Positions 1-7,700 of a DNA stretch of 7,700 nt are shown piece by piece. Both the position numbers and the translations under genes were made by a program. The DNA is from Acidobacteriota bacterium (GTDB lineage Bacteria; Acidobacteriota; Terriglobia; Terriglobales; SCQP01), in NCBI GenBank assembly GCA_021823305.1, contig JAKAOE010000079.1:1-7700 (forward strand), written 5' to 3'. The notes beneath the pieces were generated by a model. That model did not search any database, had not been told where the DNA came from, and saw nothing but the letters and a program-made list of their open reading frames with translations. How positions within the stretch are numbered: the stretch's first letter is position 1; each line of letters starts with the position of its first letter.

Positions 1-916
1 GCACCTGCTGTCGGCGGTGTTTTTGAGCGAGCTGCAGGGGGCGACGGTGTCGTTTCACCTGGGCGCCGAAAGCTCGAACATCGACCTGGCCTGCGCGCTG
101 CCGGCGGAGGCGGCGCTGGAGCGGGTAGAGCTGGCGGTGAACCGGATCATCGCCGAGGACCGGCCGGTGACGCCGCGGGTGGTGACGCGCGCGCAAGCGG
201 AGGCGCTGCTGGCGGCCGGCAAGCTGCGCAAGCTGCCGGAACGCGGCGGCGACATGCGGCTGATCGAGATCGAAGACTGCGACCTGAACGCCTGCGGCGG
301 CACGCACGTGCGCTCCACGGGGCAGATCGGCGGATTGTGGCTGAGGGGCACGGAGAAGATCAGCCGCGGCGTGCGGGTGCAGTTCGTCTGCGGGCTGCGC
401 GCGGTGCGCGCGGGGCGGACGGACGCGGCCGCGCTGCGGCAGGCGACGGAGGCGCTCTCGGTGGGAGCGGGCGATGTGGCGGCGGCGATCGGACGGCTGC
501 AAGCGGAGGCGAAGGCCTCGGCCAAGGAGCGGCAGCGGCTGTGGGAAGCGCTGGCACAGGCGGAAGGAGCGCGGATGGCAGCGGCGGCCGACGAGCGCGA
601 CGGGTGGCGCCTGATCGAGGCGGCGTGCGGCGAGCACGACCGGGACTACGTGCGCCTGCTGGCGGCGCGCACCGCCGGAGCGGCGGCGCGGACGGTGGCC
701 ATTCTCAGCTCGGGCGAGCGCGAGGGCGCGCGCGTGGTGCTGGCGCGCAGCCGCGACCTCGGGTTCGACTGCGGCGCGATGATGAAGCAGGCGCTGGCCG
801 AGCGCGGACTGCGCGGCGGCGGTTCGCCGGACCTGGCGCAGGGCGAGGTGGCGGCGGAGGCGGCGGCAGAGCTGCGGGCGGCGCTGGCGGCGCGGGTGCG
901 GGCGGCCATGGCCTAA
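1..916 (+). CDS. Alanyl-tRNA editing protein, AlaX type with C-terminal DHHA1 domain (5' partial)
   Basis: The reading frame is open from base 2 and ends at TAA 914-916; the start lies left of the window. Proteins of this family hydrolyse Ser or Gly mischarged on tRNA(Ala) in the cytosol. The visible part begins HLLSAVF, the second half of the HxxxH zinc motif (its second His is codon 2-4). The SFHLGAESSNIDL segment follows, then the second zinc motif CGGTH (Cys at 293-295, His at 305-307) and a VRVQFVCG strand. An Ala/Glu/Arg-rich helical linker (about bases 430-600) leads to a DHHA1-like domain with GGGSPDLAQG near 811-840. HLLSAVF and the short distance between motifs fit free-standing AlaX better than the editing domain of full AlaRS, and the DHHA1 tail points to the long AlaX-L form. 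About 90-100 N-terminal residues are probably missing. An AlaRS fragment is the less likely alternative. uvrA follows after 36 bases. Confidence 0.87.
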   Translation, partial: HLLSAVFLSELQGATVSFHLGAESSNIDLACALPAEAALERVELAVNRIIAEDRPVTPRVVTRAQAEALLAAGKLRKLPERGGDMRLIEIEDCDLNACGGTHVRSTGQIGGLWLRGTEKISRGVRVQFVCGLRAVRAGRTDAAALRQATEALSVGAGDVAAAIGRLQAEAKASAKERQRLWEALAQAEGARMAAAADERDGWRLIEAACGEHDRDYVRLLAARTAGAAARTVAILSSGEREGARVVLARSRDLGFDCGAMMKQALAERGLRGGGSPDLAQGEVAAEAAAELRAALAARVRAAMA

Positions 917-923
917 ATCCTGG

Positions 924-952
924 GAGGCGGGGGTAAAATCGAATCTCGCCTC
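924..952 (+). repeat. Inverted repeat GAGGCG/CGCCTC directly before the uvrA start
   Basis: GAGGCG at 924-929 is matched by its exact reverse complement CGCCTC at 947-952, which ends one base before the uvrA ATG. With two G-U pairs the stem could extend inward to 932/944, leaving an 11-base loop. The TAAAAT box lies in the loop region. No T-tract follows, so this is not a normal intrinsic terminator of the upstream gene. It could be an operator around the promoter, an RNA hairpin at the start codon, or chance in GC-rich DNA. The arms are only six perfect bases. Confidence 0.3.
934..939 (+). promoter_or_regulatory. Possible -10 box (TAAAAT) for uvrA
   Basis: TAAAAT matches the bacterial -10 consensus at five of six positions and sits in one of the few AT-rich patches of the window, between alaX and uvrA. 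Transcription starting about seven bases downstream would leave a leader of only some six bases before ATG 953. That agrees with the lack of a usable Shine-Dalgarno sequence: the nearest candidate, GGGAGG 922-927, is about 25 bases from the ATG. No recognisable -35 hexamer is seen, and no familiar LexA (SOS) box is visible. Confidence 0.35.
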
Positions 953-3772
953 ATGTCGAGCGACCGCATCATCATTACGGGCGCGCGCCAGCACAACCTG
1001 AAGAACCTTTCGGCCGAGATTCCGCGGCGCTCGTTCACGGTGATCACCGGGTTGAGCGGGTCGGGCAAGAGCAGCCTGGCGTTCGACACGCTCTACGCCG
1101 AAGGACAGCGGCGCTACGTGGAAACGCTTTCCGCTTACGCGCGCCAGTTCCTCGACCAGCTCGAGCGGCCGGACGTGGACGCGATCGAGGGGCTGAGCCC
1201 GGCGATCGCGATCGAGCAGAAGACCACCAGCCGCAGTCCGCGCTCGACGGTGGGCACGATCACCGAGATTTACGACTACCTGCGGTTGCTATGGTCCTCG
1301 ATCGGCGAGCCGCACTGCCCGAACTGCGGGCAGGCGATCGTGCGGCAGTCGGCGGAGCAGATCGTGGACACGGTGATGAGCTGGGCATCTCCTGGCGGTG
1401 GCGCGGCGGCGGAGGCGCCGCGGGTGATGGTGCTGGCGCCGATCGTGCGCGGGCGCAAGGGCGAGTTCCGCGAGGAGCTGGAGCGGCTGCCGGAGCGCGG
1501 GTTCTCGCGGGTGCGGATTGACGGCGAGATGCGGCACCTGGAGGAGACGCCGCTGGGCGAACGGCTGGACAAACGCAAGGCGCACACCATCGAGGTGGTG
1601 GTGGACCGGCTGTTCGTGCGGCCGGGGGCGGCGGTGCGGCTGCTGAACTCGGTGAACACGGCGCTGGGGCTGGCGGACGGGCTGGTGACGATCTCGCGGC
1701 TGCGGGAGGGCGACAGCGGCGAGGAGCGGCTGTTTTCGGAGAAGTGGGCGTGCCCGCAGTGCGGCGTGGGGCTGGCGAAGCTGGAGCCGCGCTCGTTCAG
1801 CTTCAACAGCCGGTACGGGGCGTGCGAGACGTGCGAGGGGCTGGGGTTCCGCTACGAGTTCGACCCGGCGAAGTTCATCGTCAATCCCGGCAAGCCGCTG
1901 CTCGAGGGCGGGTTGGGGCCGGGTTCGACCGCAGCGCTGTTCCGGCGGCGGGTGGCGGCGTTCGCGGCGGGGCGGCGGATTCCGCTGGACCGGCCGTTCG
2001 GCGCGCTGACGAAGAAACAGCAGCAGGACTTGATCCAGGGCGCGGGCGACTTCGAGGGCGTGCAGGGCCACCTGCGCGAGATGCTGGAGGAGGCGCGCAA
2101 CGAGCTGGCGCGGGAGTGGCTGCTGGGCTTCACTTCGCCGCTGCCGTGCGCGGCGTGCCGCGGCCAGCGGCTGCGCCCGGAAAGCCTGGCGGTGCAGTTG
2201 GGCGGACGCTCGATCGCCGGCTTCACGCGATTGCCGCTGGAGGAGGCGGGGCCAGCGATGGCGGCGATCGCGGAAGGAGTGGCGGCGAACCCGCGGCACC
2301 ATCTGATCGCGGCGCGGGTGGTGAGCGAGATCCGCGAGCGGATCGGGTTCCTGCTCGAGGTCGGGCTCGGCTATTTGAGCCTGGACCGGCCGGCGGCGAC
2401 GCTGTCGGGGGGGGAGGCGCAACGGATTCGGCTGGCGGGGCAGATCGGCTCGCGGCTGCGGGGCGTGCTCTACGTGCTGGACGAGCCCTCGATCGGGCTG
2501 CATCCGCGCGACAACACACGGCTGCTGCAATCGCTGCACCGGCTGCGCGACTTGGGCAATACGGTGCTGGTGGTGGAGCACGACCGCGAGACCATCGAGC
2601 GCGCCGACCACATCCTCGACCTGGGGCCGGGGGCGGGGCGCTTCGGCGGCGAGTTGGTGGCGCAGGGCACGCCGGCGGCGGTGGCGGCGACCCCGGGCTC
2701 GCTCACCGGGCAGTATCTTTCGGGCGCACGGGCGATCGCGCCACCCAAGGTGCGGCGGGCGCCGGAGCGCGGGCGCGGGCTGCGCATCGTGGGGGCGCGG
2801 GCGCACAACCTGCGCAACCTGGACGTGTTCCTGCCCGCCGGGCTGCTCACCGTGCTCACCGGCGTGAGCGGGGCGGGCAAGAGCACGCTGGTGAACGACA
2901 TCCTCTATCCCGCGCTGGCGCAGCGTTATTTCCGCGCGCTGCGCACCCCGGCCGAGCACGACCGGATCGAGGGCGCCGACGTCTTCGACAAGGTGATCCG
3001 GATCGACCAGGACCCGATTGGGCGGACGCCGCGCTCGAATCCGGCGACCTACACCGGGGTGTTCACGCCGATCCGCGAGCTGTTCGCGCAACTGCCGGAG
3101 GCGCGGGCGCGGGGCTACGGCGCGGGGCGGTTCAGCTTCAACGTGCGCGGCGGGCGGTGCGAGGCGTGCCAGGGCGACGGGCAGCGGCGGATCGCAATGA
3201 ACTTCCTGCCCGACGTTTATGTGCGCTGCGAGGTGTGCCGCGGACGGCGGTACAACCAGGAGACGCTGGCGGTGCATTACAAGGACCGCTCGATCGCCGA
3301 CGTGCTGGAGGCTTCGGTGGACGACGCGTGTGAGCTGTTCGACGCCATTCCGCCGGTGCGGCACAAGCTGCAGACGCTGCGGCAGGTGGGGCTGGGGTAT
3401 TTGCACCTGGGACAGAGCGCCACCACGCTGTCGGGCGGGGAGGCACAGCGCATCAAGCTGGCACGCGAGCTGAGCCGGCGGCAGACGGGCAAGACGCTCT
3501 ACCTGCTGGACGAGCCCACCACCGGATTGCACTTCGAGGACGTGAAGCACCTGCTGGCGGTGCTGCAGCGGCTGGTCGAGCTGGGCAACACGGTGCTGAT
3601 CATCGAGCACAACCTGGACGTGATCAAATCCGCCGATTGGATCATTGACCTGGGGCCGGAAGGCGGAGCGGCGGGCGGGCAACTGGTGGCCGAAGGCGCG
3701 CCGGAGCAGATCGCCGCCTGCGCGGCGAGCTTCACCGGGCAGGCGCTGCGCGACGCGCTGCGTGCATCCTGA
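953..3772 (+). CDS. uvrA: Excinuclease ABC subunit A (UvrA)
   Basis: This is the DNA-damage sensor of nucleotide excision repair, a cytosolic ATPase dimer that loads UvrB at lesions. At 939 residues it is the normal family length. Order of parts: Walker [10 protein letters not shown] (33-41); the region after HCPNC (122-125) that corresponds to the UvrB-binding and insertion domains; zinc module C267xxC270...C291xxC294; signature LSGGEAQR (484-491); Walker [11 protein letters not shown] (508-517); second Walker [10 protein letters not shown] (637-645); zinc finger C736xxC739...C759xxC762; second signature LSGGEAQR (826-833); Walker [11 protein letters not shown] (851-860). All key residues are intact, so the gene looks functional. 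ATG 953 is chosen because the conserved [14 protein letters not shown] start begins five residues later and a TAA lies in frame 12 codons upstream. A possible promoter lies at 934-939. The stop is 27 bases before the epimerase gene, so co-transcription is likely. Confidence 0.98.
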   Translation: MSSDRIIITGARQHNLKNLSAEIPRRSFTVITGLSGSGKSSLAFDTLYAEGQRRYVETLSAYARQFLDQLERPDVDAIEGLSPAIAIEQKTTSRSPRSTVGTITEIYDYLRLLWSSIGEPHCPNCGQAIVRQSAEQIVDTVMSWASPGGGAAAEAPRVMVLAPIVRGRKGEFREELERLPERGFSRVRIDGEMRHLEETPLGERLDKRKAHTIEVVVDRLFVRPGAAVRLLNSVNTALGLADGLVTISRLREGDSGEERLFSEKWACPQCGVGLAKLEPRSFSFNSRYGACETCEGLGFRYEFDPAKFIVNPGKPLLEGGLGPGSTAALFRRRVAAFAAGRRIPLDRPFGALTKKQQQDLIQGAGDFEGVQGHLREMLEEARNELAREWLLGFTSPLPCAACRGQRLRPESLAVQLGGRSIAGFTRLPLEEAGPAMAAIAEGVAANPRHHLIAARVVSEIRERIGFLLEVGLGYLSLDRPAATLSGGEAQRIRLAGQIGSRLRGVLYVLDEPSIGLHPRDNTRLLQSLHRLRDLGNTVLVVEHDRETIERADHILDLGPGAGRFGGELVAQGTPAAVAATPGSLTGQYLSGARAIAPPKVRRAPERGRGLRIVGARAHNLRNLDVFLPAGLLTVLTGVSGAGKSTLVNDILYPALAQRYFRALRTPAEHDRIEGADVFDKVIRIDQDPIGRTPRSNPATYTGVFTPIRELFAQLPEARARGYGAGRFSFNVRGGRCEACQGDGQRRIAMNFLPDVYVRCEVCRGRRYNQETLAVHYKDRSIADVLEASVDDACELFDAIPPVRHKLQTLRQVGLGYLHLGQSATTLSGGEAQRIKLARELSRRQTGKTLYLLDEPTTGLHFEDVKHLLAVLQRLVELGNTVLIIEHNLDVIKSADWIIDLGPEGGAAGGQLVAEGAPEQIAACAASFTGQALRDALRAS

Positions 3773-3799
3773 GCGCGCGGCGCGAACCTCCAAGCGGGG

Positions 3800-4858
3800 G
3801 TGAAGACGGCGCTGGTGACGGGCTCGGGCGGGCTGATCGGCTCGGCCTGCGCGGCGCGGCTGTGCGCCGAGGGGTGGCGGGTGGCGGGGGTGGACAACGA
3901 CCTGCGCGCCTGGCTGTTCGGCCCGGCGGCCAGTACCGCCGGCACCGCGCGGGCGCTGAGCGTGGCTTGGCCGAATTACCGGCACCACGCGCTCGACCTG
4001 CGCGACCGCGGCGCGGTGCGCGCGCTGGTGCGCGAGCTACGGCCGGACTTCATCATCCACGCGGCGGCGCAGCCGTCGCACGACAAGGCCGCGGCGATCG
4101 CCTGCGACGACTTCGACATCAACGCGGGCGCCACCGCGGGGTTATTGGCGGCGGCGCGCGAGTTCGCGCCGGAAGCGCCGTTCTGCTTCTGCAGCACAAA
4201 CAAGGTCTATGGCGACCGGCCCAACGCGCTGCCGCTGCGCGAGCTAGCGACGCGCTTCGACTACGCCGACGGGCGCGACGGGATCGGCGAGGCCATGGGG
4301 GTGGACCAGTGCCTGCACTCCCTCTTCGGCGCCTCCAAGCTGGCGGCCGACGTGCTGTGCCAGGAGTACGGGCGCTACTTCGGGATGCCGGTGGGCGTGT
4401 TCCGCGGCGGCTGCCTGACGGGCCCGGAGCACGCCGCAGCGGAGTTGCACGGATTCCTGCACTACATCGTGGGGTGCGCCGTCGCCGGGCGGGCGTACAC
4501 GGTGCGCGGCTACCGCGGCAAACAGGTGCGCGACCAGATTCACGCCGCCGACGTGGCGGAGCTGTTTCTGCACTTCCACCGGGCGCCGCGGGCGGGCGAG
4601 GTGTACAACCTAGGCGGGGGACGGAGCAACAGCCTTTCGATCCTCGAGACGATCGCCGAACTGGACTCGCGCGGCCACCGGTTGCGCTGGCGCTATGCGC
4701 AGGCGCCGCGGCGGGGCGACCACATCTGCTACATCTCGGACTTGAGCAAGCTACGCGCGCACTTTCCGGGCTGGACGATACGCTATCCGCTGGCGCGCAT
4801 CTTCGACGCGATCGTAGCGCGGCACGAGCGGCGGCTGGCGCCGGCAGTGGCCGCCTGA
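3800..4858 (+). CDS. NAD-dependent epimerase/dehydratase, CDP-paratose/tyvelose 2-epimerase-like
   Basis: A 352-residue extended short-chain dehydrogenase, expected to be cytosolic and to act on a nucleotide-linked sugar. The N-terminal Rossmann motif TGSGGLIG (7-14) and the acidic D32 after the second strand indicate NAD(H) binding. HAAAQPSHD (87-95), CSTNKVYGD (131-139), the FRGGCLTGP segment (201-209), GKQVRDQIHAADVAELF (240-256) and EVYNLGGG (267-274) resemble CDP-paratose 2-epimerases, especially STNKVYGD and GKQVRD. The usual YxxxK pair reads F176-GAS-K180, so the catalytic Tyr is replaced by Phe (TTC 4325-4327). The start is GTG 3800, directly before the Rossmann strand, with no good Shine-Dalgarno. 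The gene follows uvrA by 27 bases, and no other sugar or cell-envelope gene is adjacent to name the substrate. Family assignment is firm, exact reaction uncertain. I recall homologues with the same FGASK, which would make Phe a subfamily trait, but cannot verify this here. Confidence 0.82.
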   Translation: MKTALVTGSGGLIGSACAARLCAEGWRVAGVDNDLRAWLFGPAASTAGTARALSVAWPNYRHHALDLRDRGAVRALVRELRPDFIIHAAAQPSHDKAAAIACDDFDINAGATAGLLAAAREFAPEAPFCFCSTNKVYGDRPNALPLRELATRFDYADGRDGIGEAMGVDQCLHSLFGASKLAADVLCQEYGRYFGMPVGVFRGGCLTGPEHAAAELHGFLHYIVGCAVAGRAYTVRGYRGKQVRDQIHAADVAELFLHFHRAPRAGEVYNLGGGRSNSLSILETIAELDSRGHRLRWRYAQAPRRGDHICYISDLSKLRAHFPGWTIRYPLARIFDAIVARHERRLAPAVAA

Positions 4859-4868
4859 GCGAGGCCGC

Positions 4869-4874
4869 TATACT
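4869..4874 (+). promoter_or_regulatory. Possible -10 box (TATACT) for the CPBP protease gene
   Basis: TATACT lies in the 22-base gap between the epimerase stop and the TTG start at 4881 and matches TATAAT at five of six positions. Transcription from it would begin at or next to the start codon, giving a leaderless or near-leaderless message. AGGG at 4876-4879 is too close to the TTG to be a normal ribosome binding site. No -35 element is recognisable, so a chance match in a short gap is possible. Confidence 0.3.
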
Positions 4875-4880
4875 AAGGGC

Positions 4881-5939
4881 TTGGACGCCGAGCTTCCGTT
4901 CGCCTTTGAACCCAACCCGGAGCCCGGCGCCGCGCCGCCGGCGCCACCGGCGCCGCGCGATCCCGCCTGGACCGGGCTGCAAACGGTCATCGTCATCCTG
5001 TTCACGATCGTCGCGATCCTGCTGGTGTCGGTGGCGGCGTTTTTGATGTGGGCGCTGGCGTGGCGCGCCGAAGGCACGGGGATTTATCCCCACCGGATGT
5101 TCGTGCTGGTGGCGATCAGCCTGATCGGCCAGGTGGGCGGCTTCGCCGCGGGCGTCGGTTTTTTCGCCTTTTTGCTGGCGGGCATCCCGGGCACGCGCTT
5201 CTGGCAGGCAGTGCACTGGCGGCGGCTGCCGGCGGCGAAGATCGCATCGCTGCTGCTGGGCGGAATGGGTCTGATGGTGTCGGTGCAACTTCTCGGGCAC
5301 GTGCTGCCCGTGCCCAATCAGGTGCCGATGGACCGGCTGTTCACACCGCGGACGGCCTGGCTGCTGGTGGTTTACGGCGTCGGCATGGCGCCGTTCTTCG
5401 AAGAGTTCTTTTTTCGCGGCATGATCTATCCCAGCCTGCTCGCGACCTTCGATCTGGGCTTCAACGCCGAGGAGCAGCGGGCGTGGAGGCCGCTGATCCG
5501 GGGGCTGGCGGGCATCGGGCTGCTGGGGGCGGGATTATGGCTGTGGCGGGACCTGCTGCTGGGGCCGTACGCGGGCGGCGGGCGGATTGAGCTGGGCGTG
5601 GTGACGCTGGCGCTGCTGGCGGCGCTGGCGATGCCCGGCATCTACCTCGGGGCGGCGGGCTGGGTGGCGAACCGGCTGGCGGCGTGGCGGCGGCCGGAGC
5701 TGCTGGCGATCCTGGTCACCGGATTCTTCTTCGGCATGATGCACGCGGCGCAGCTCGGCTGGTCGTGGGCGGCGGTGCTGCTGCTGGTGGTGGTGGGCGT
5801 GATCCTGACCTGGGTGCGGGCGTCGTCGGGCTCGGTGATGGCGAGCTGGCTGGTGCACACCGCGTACAATGGGACGTTGTTTCTGGTGACCTATTTCGCC
5901 ACACAGGGCTTTCGCCACTTCGGCCCCGGCGTCAACTGA
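4881..5939 (+). CDS. CPBP family intramembrane glutamic protease (CAAX/Rce1-type)
   Basis: A 352-residue polytopic membrane protein. The three active-site motifs of the CPBP (Abi/Rce1) family are present in order: E174-E175-xxx-R179 in PFFEEFFFRG, F284-xxx-H288 in FFFGMMHA, and H326-xxx-N330 in LVHTAYNG. A Pro/Ala-rich, probably cytosolic tail of about 30 residues precedes hydrophobic segments near 33-61, 73-100, 121-141, 158-182, 208-222, 237-262, 273-288, 294-311 and 319-340. The EExxxR and FxxxH motifs are about 105 residues apart, where compact family members have about 30-40; the extra part holds two more hydrophobic segments. Substrates are unknown: family members process prenylated proteins, bacteriocins or anti-sigma factors, or act in immunity. 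TTG 4881 is the assigned start; the next in-frame ATG (5046) would cut into the first membrane segment. pyrE follows after 15 bases, and no toxin or bacteriocin gene is adjacent. Confidence 0.93.
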   Translation: MDAELPFAFEPNPEPGAAPPAPPAPRDPAWTGLQTVIVILFTIVAILLVSVAAFLMWALAWRAEGTGIYPHRMFVLVAISLIGQVGGFAAGVGFFAFLLAGIPGTRFWQAVHWRRLPAAKIASLLLGGMGLMVSVQLLGHVLPVPNQVPMDRLFTPRTAWLLVVYGVGMAPFFEEFFFRGMIYPSLLATFDLGFNAEEQRAWRPLIRGLAGIGLLGAGLWLWRDLLLGPYAGGGRIELGVVTLALLAALAMPGIYLGAAGWVANRLAAWRRPELLAILVTGFFFGMMHAAQLGWSWAAVLLLVVVGVILTWVRASSGSVMASWLVHTAYNGTLFLVTYFATQGFRHFGPGVN

Positions 5940-5954
5940 ACGGAACGTGCGCGC

Positions 5955-6571
5955 ATGGATGACCGTCTTCGGCTACTCGATCTGCTGGCCCGCGACTCGT
6001 TCCGCCTGGGTGAGTTCAAGCTCTCCAGCGGCGGCACGAGCGATTACTACGTTGACTGCCGCACCACCACGCTCTCGGCCGAGGGCGCGCTGCTGACGGC
6101 GCGCGTGTTTCTGGAGGAGCTGCGGCAGCTCGAGCCGCGTCCGGAGGCGGTGGGCGGGCTGACGCTGGGCGCGGATCCGATCGTGGTGGGGGTGGCGCTG
6201 GAGAGCGCGCGCGCGGGCGCGCCGATCAACGGCTTCCTGGTGCGCAAGGCGGAAAAGACGCACGGCACCGGGCGGCGGATCGAGGGGCGCATCCGCCCGG
6301 GGATGAGGGTGGCAATCGTCGACGACGTGTGCACCACGGCAGCGTCCACGGTGCAGGCGATCGAGGCGGCGTGGGAGGCAGAGCTGGACGTGATCGCGGT
6401 GCGCTGCCTGGTGGAGCGCGAGGAAGCCGGCGGACGCAACAACCTGAACCAGTTGTGGCGAGCGCATCGCGGGCGCGCCTGCCCGTTCGCAGCGATCTTC
6501 GGCGCGCAGGAGGTGCGGGCGGCGCACAAGGAGCTGCTGCGCGGCGGGAACACGATCGCCGAGGCGTCGCT

Positions 6572-6575
<4 letters not shown>
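5955..6575 (+). CDS. pyrE: Orotate phosphoribosyltransferase
   Basis: Catalyses orotate + PRPP to orotidine 5'-monophosphate + PPi, the fifth step of de novo pyrimidine synthesis, in the cytosol. The 206 residues fit the usual length of about 190-215. The substrate segment [14 protein letters not shown] (21-34) is typical of PyrE. The flexible catalytic loop has R97, K98, K101 and H103 within [11 protein letters not shown]. The PRPP-binding loop is [14 protein letters not shown] (119-132), with the two acidic residues D123 and D124. That loop reads TTAAS where many family members have TTGGS, an unusual but possibly tolerated change. ATG 5955 is supported by CGGAAC (5941-5946) about nine bases upstream as a weak ribosome binding site. 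The CPBP stop is 15 bases before it. The stop codon overlaps the mtnA start, so the two are probably translated in a coupled way. No other pyr gene is in the window. Confidence 0.94.
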
Positions 6576-7663
<1,088 letters not shown>

Positions 7664-7700
7664 GGCGGCCGGCGTCGAAGGCCCACGGCGCGAAGCGGAG

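Noticed and set aside
914..955. alaX and uvrA as one fused gene by stop-codon readthrough, since both are in the same frame with one TAA between them
   Set aside because: UvrA starts with its normal N-terminus at ATG 953, and nothing near the TAA suggests programmed readthrough. Shared frame occurs by chance one time in three.
1744..3333. A 529-codon open frame on the + strand inside uvrA
   Set aside because: A Gly/Ala/Arg-rich shadow in another frame of uvrA; no domain is visible and uvrA itself is intact across the region.
3773..3799. GC-rich gap after uvrA as an intrinsic terminator
   Set aside because: GCGCGCGGCGCG is partly self-complementary but there is no proper loop and no T-tract follows; the next gene starts 27 bases after the stop.
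1289..3988. An 899-codon open frame on the - strand opposite uvrA
   Set aside because: The product is a low-complexity Arg/Ala/Pro/His/Gln-rich sequence with no recognisable domain. It is the antisense of uvrA, where high GC at third positions removes stop codons.
4119..5300. A 393-codon open frame on the - strand across the epimerase and CPBP genes
   Set aside because: Its composition is biased and it spans a gene boundary; the + strand genes carry clear family motifs.
4881..5939. CPBP protease as part of a bacteriocin or phage-defence cassette
   Set aside because: The family can act there, but no bacteriocin precursor, transporter, toxin or defence gene is adjacent; the neighbours are metabolic or repair genes.
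6329..6571. An upstream extension of mtnA from an earlier in-frame start
   Set aside because: This stretch is the conserved 3' half of pyrE in a different frame. The MtnA family N-terminus (IPTLEW) begins right after GTG 6572.

Overview
This is a GC-rich (roughly 70% by eye), tightly packed bacterial chromosomal segment. All seven genes lie on the + strand, with gaps of only 36, 27, 22 and 15 bases followed by overlaps of 4 and 47 bases. GTG and TTG starts are used alongside ATG, Shine-Dalgarno sequences are weak or absent, and two genes have a TATAAT-like box almost at the start codon. The style and gene content fit a high-GC soil-type bacterium. Acidobacteriota (Solibacter/Bryobacter-like) is my best guess, but that is inference from general resemblance and no rRNA or marker tree is available here.

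Layout: (1) 1-916, the 3' part of a stand-alone alanyl-tRNA editing protein (AlaX with a C-terminal DHHA1 domain), cut by the left edge. (2) 953-3772, complete uvrA (excinuclease ABC subunit A), with both ATPase modules and both zinc modules intact. (3) 3800-4858, an extended-SDR NAD-dependent epimerase resembling CDP-paratose/tyvelose 2-epimerases, with Phe in place of the usual catalytic Tyr. (4) 4881-5939, a CPBP (CAAX/Rce1-type) intramembrane protease with an apparent insertion between its first two active-site motifs. (5) 5955-6575, pyrE (orotate phosphoribosyltransferase). (6) 6572-7663, mtnA (methylthioribose-1-phosphate isomerase), starting within the pyrE stop codon. (7) 7617-7700, the first 28 codons of a probable prmC/hemK (release-factor glutamine methyltransferase), cut by the right edge.

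The genes could be read as one transcription unit, or as two or three units with internal promoters before uvrA and the CPBP gene. Their roles are not one pathway: translation quality control and termination (alaX, prmC), DNA repair (uvrA), sugar-nucleotide chemistry (epimerase), membrane proteolysis (CPBP), pyrimidine synthesis (pyrE) and methionine salvage (mtnA). pyrE and mtnA both handle phosphoribosyl-type substrates and are probably translationally coupled, but a shared function is not shown.

I see no tRNA, rRNA, CRISPR array, insertion sequence, prophage gene or convincing terminator, and no gene-free stretch longer than about 40 bases. I do not see a clear new biological system. The most notable points are the altered catalytic residue in the epimerase, the insertion in the CPBP protease, the Ala-Ala variant of the PyrE PRPP loop, and the near-leaderless start architecture.
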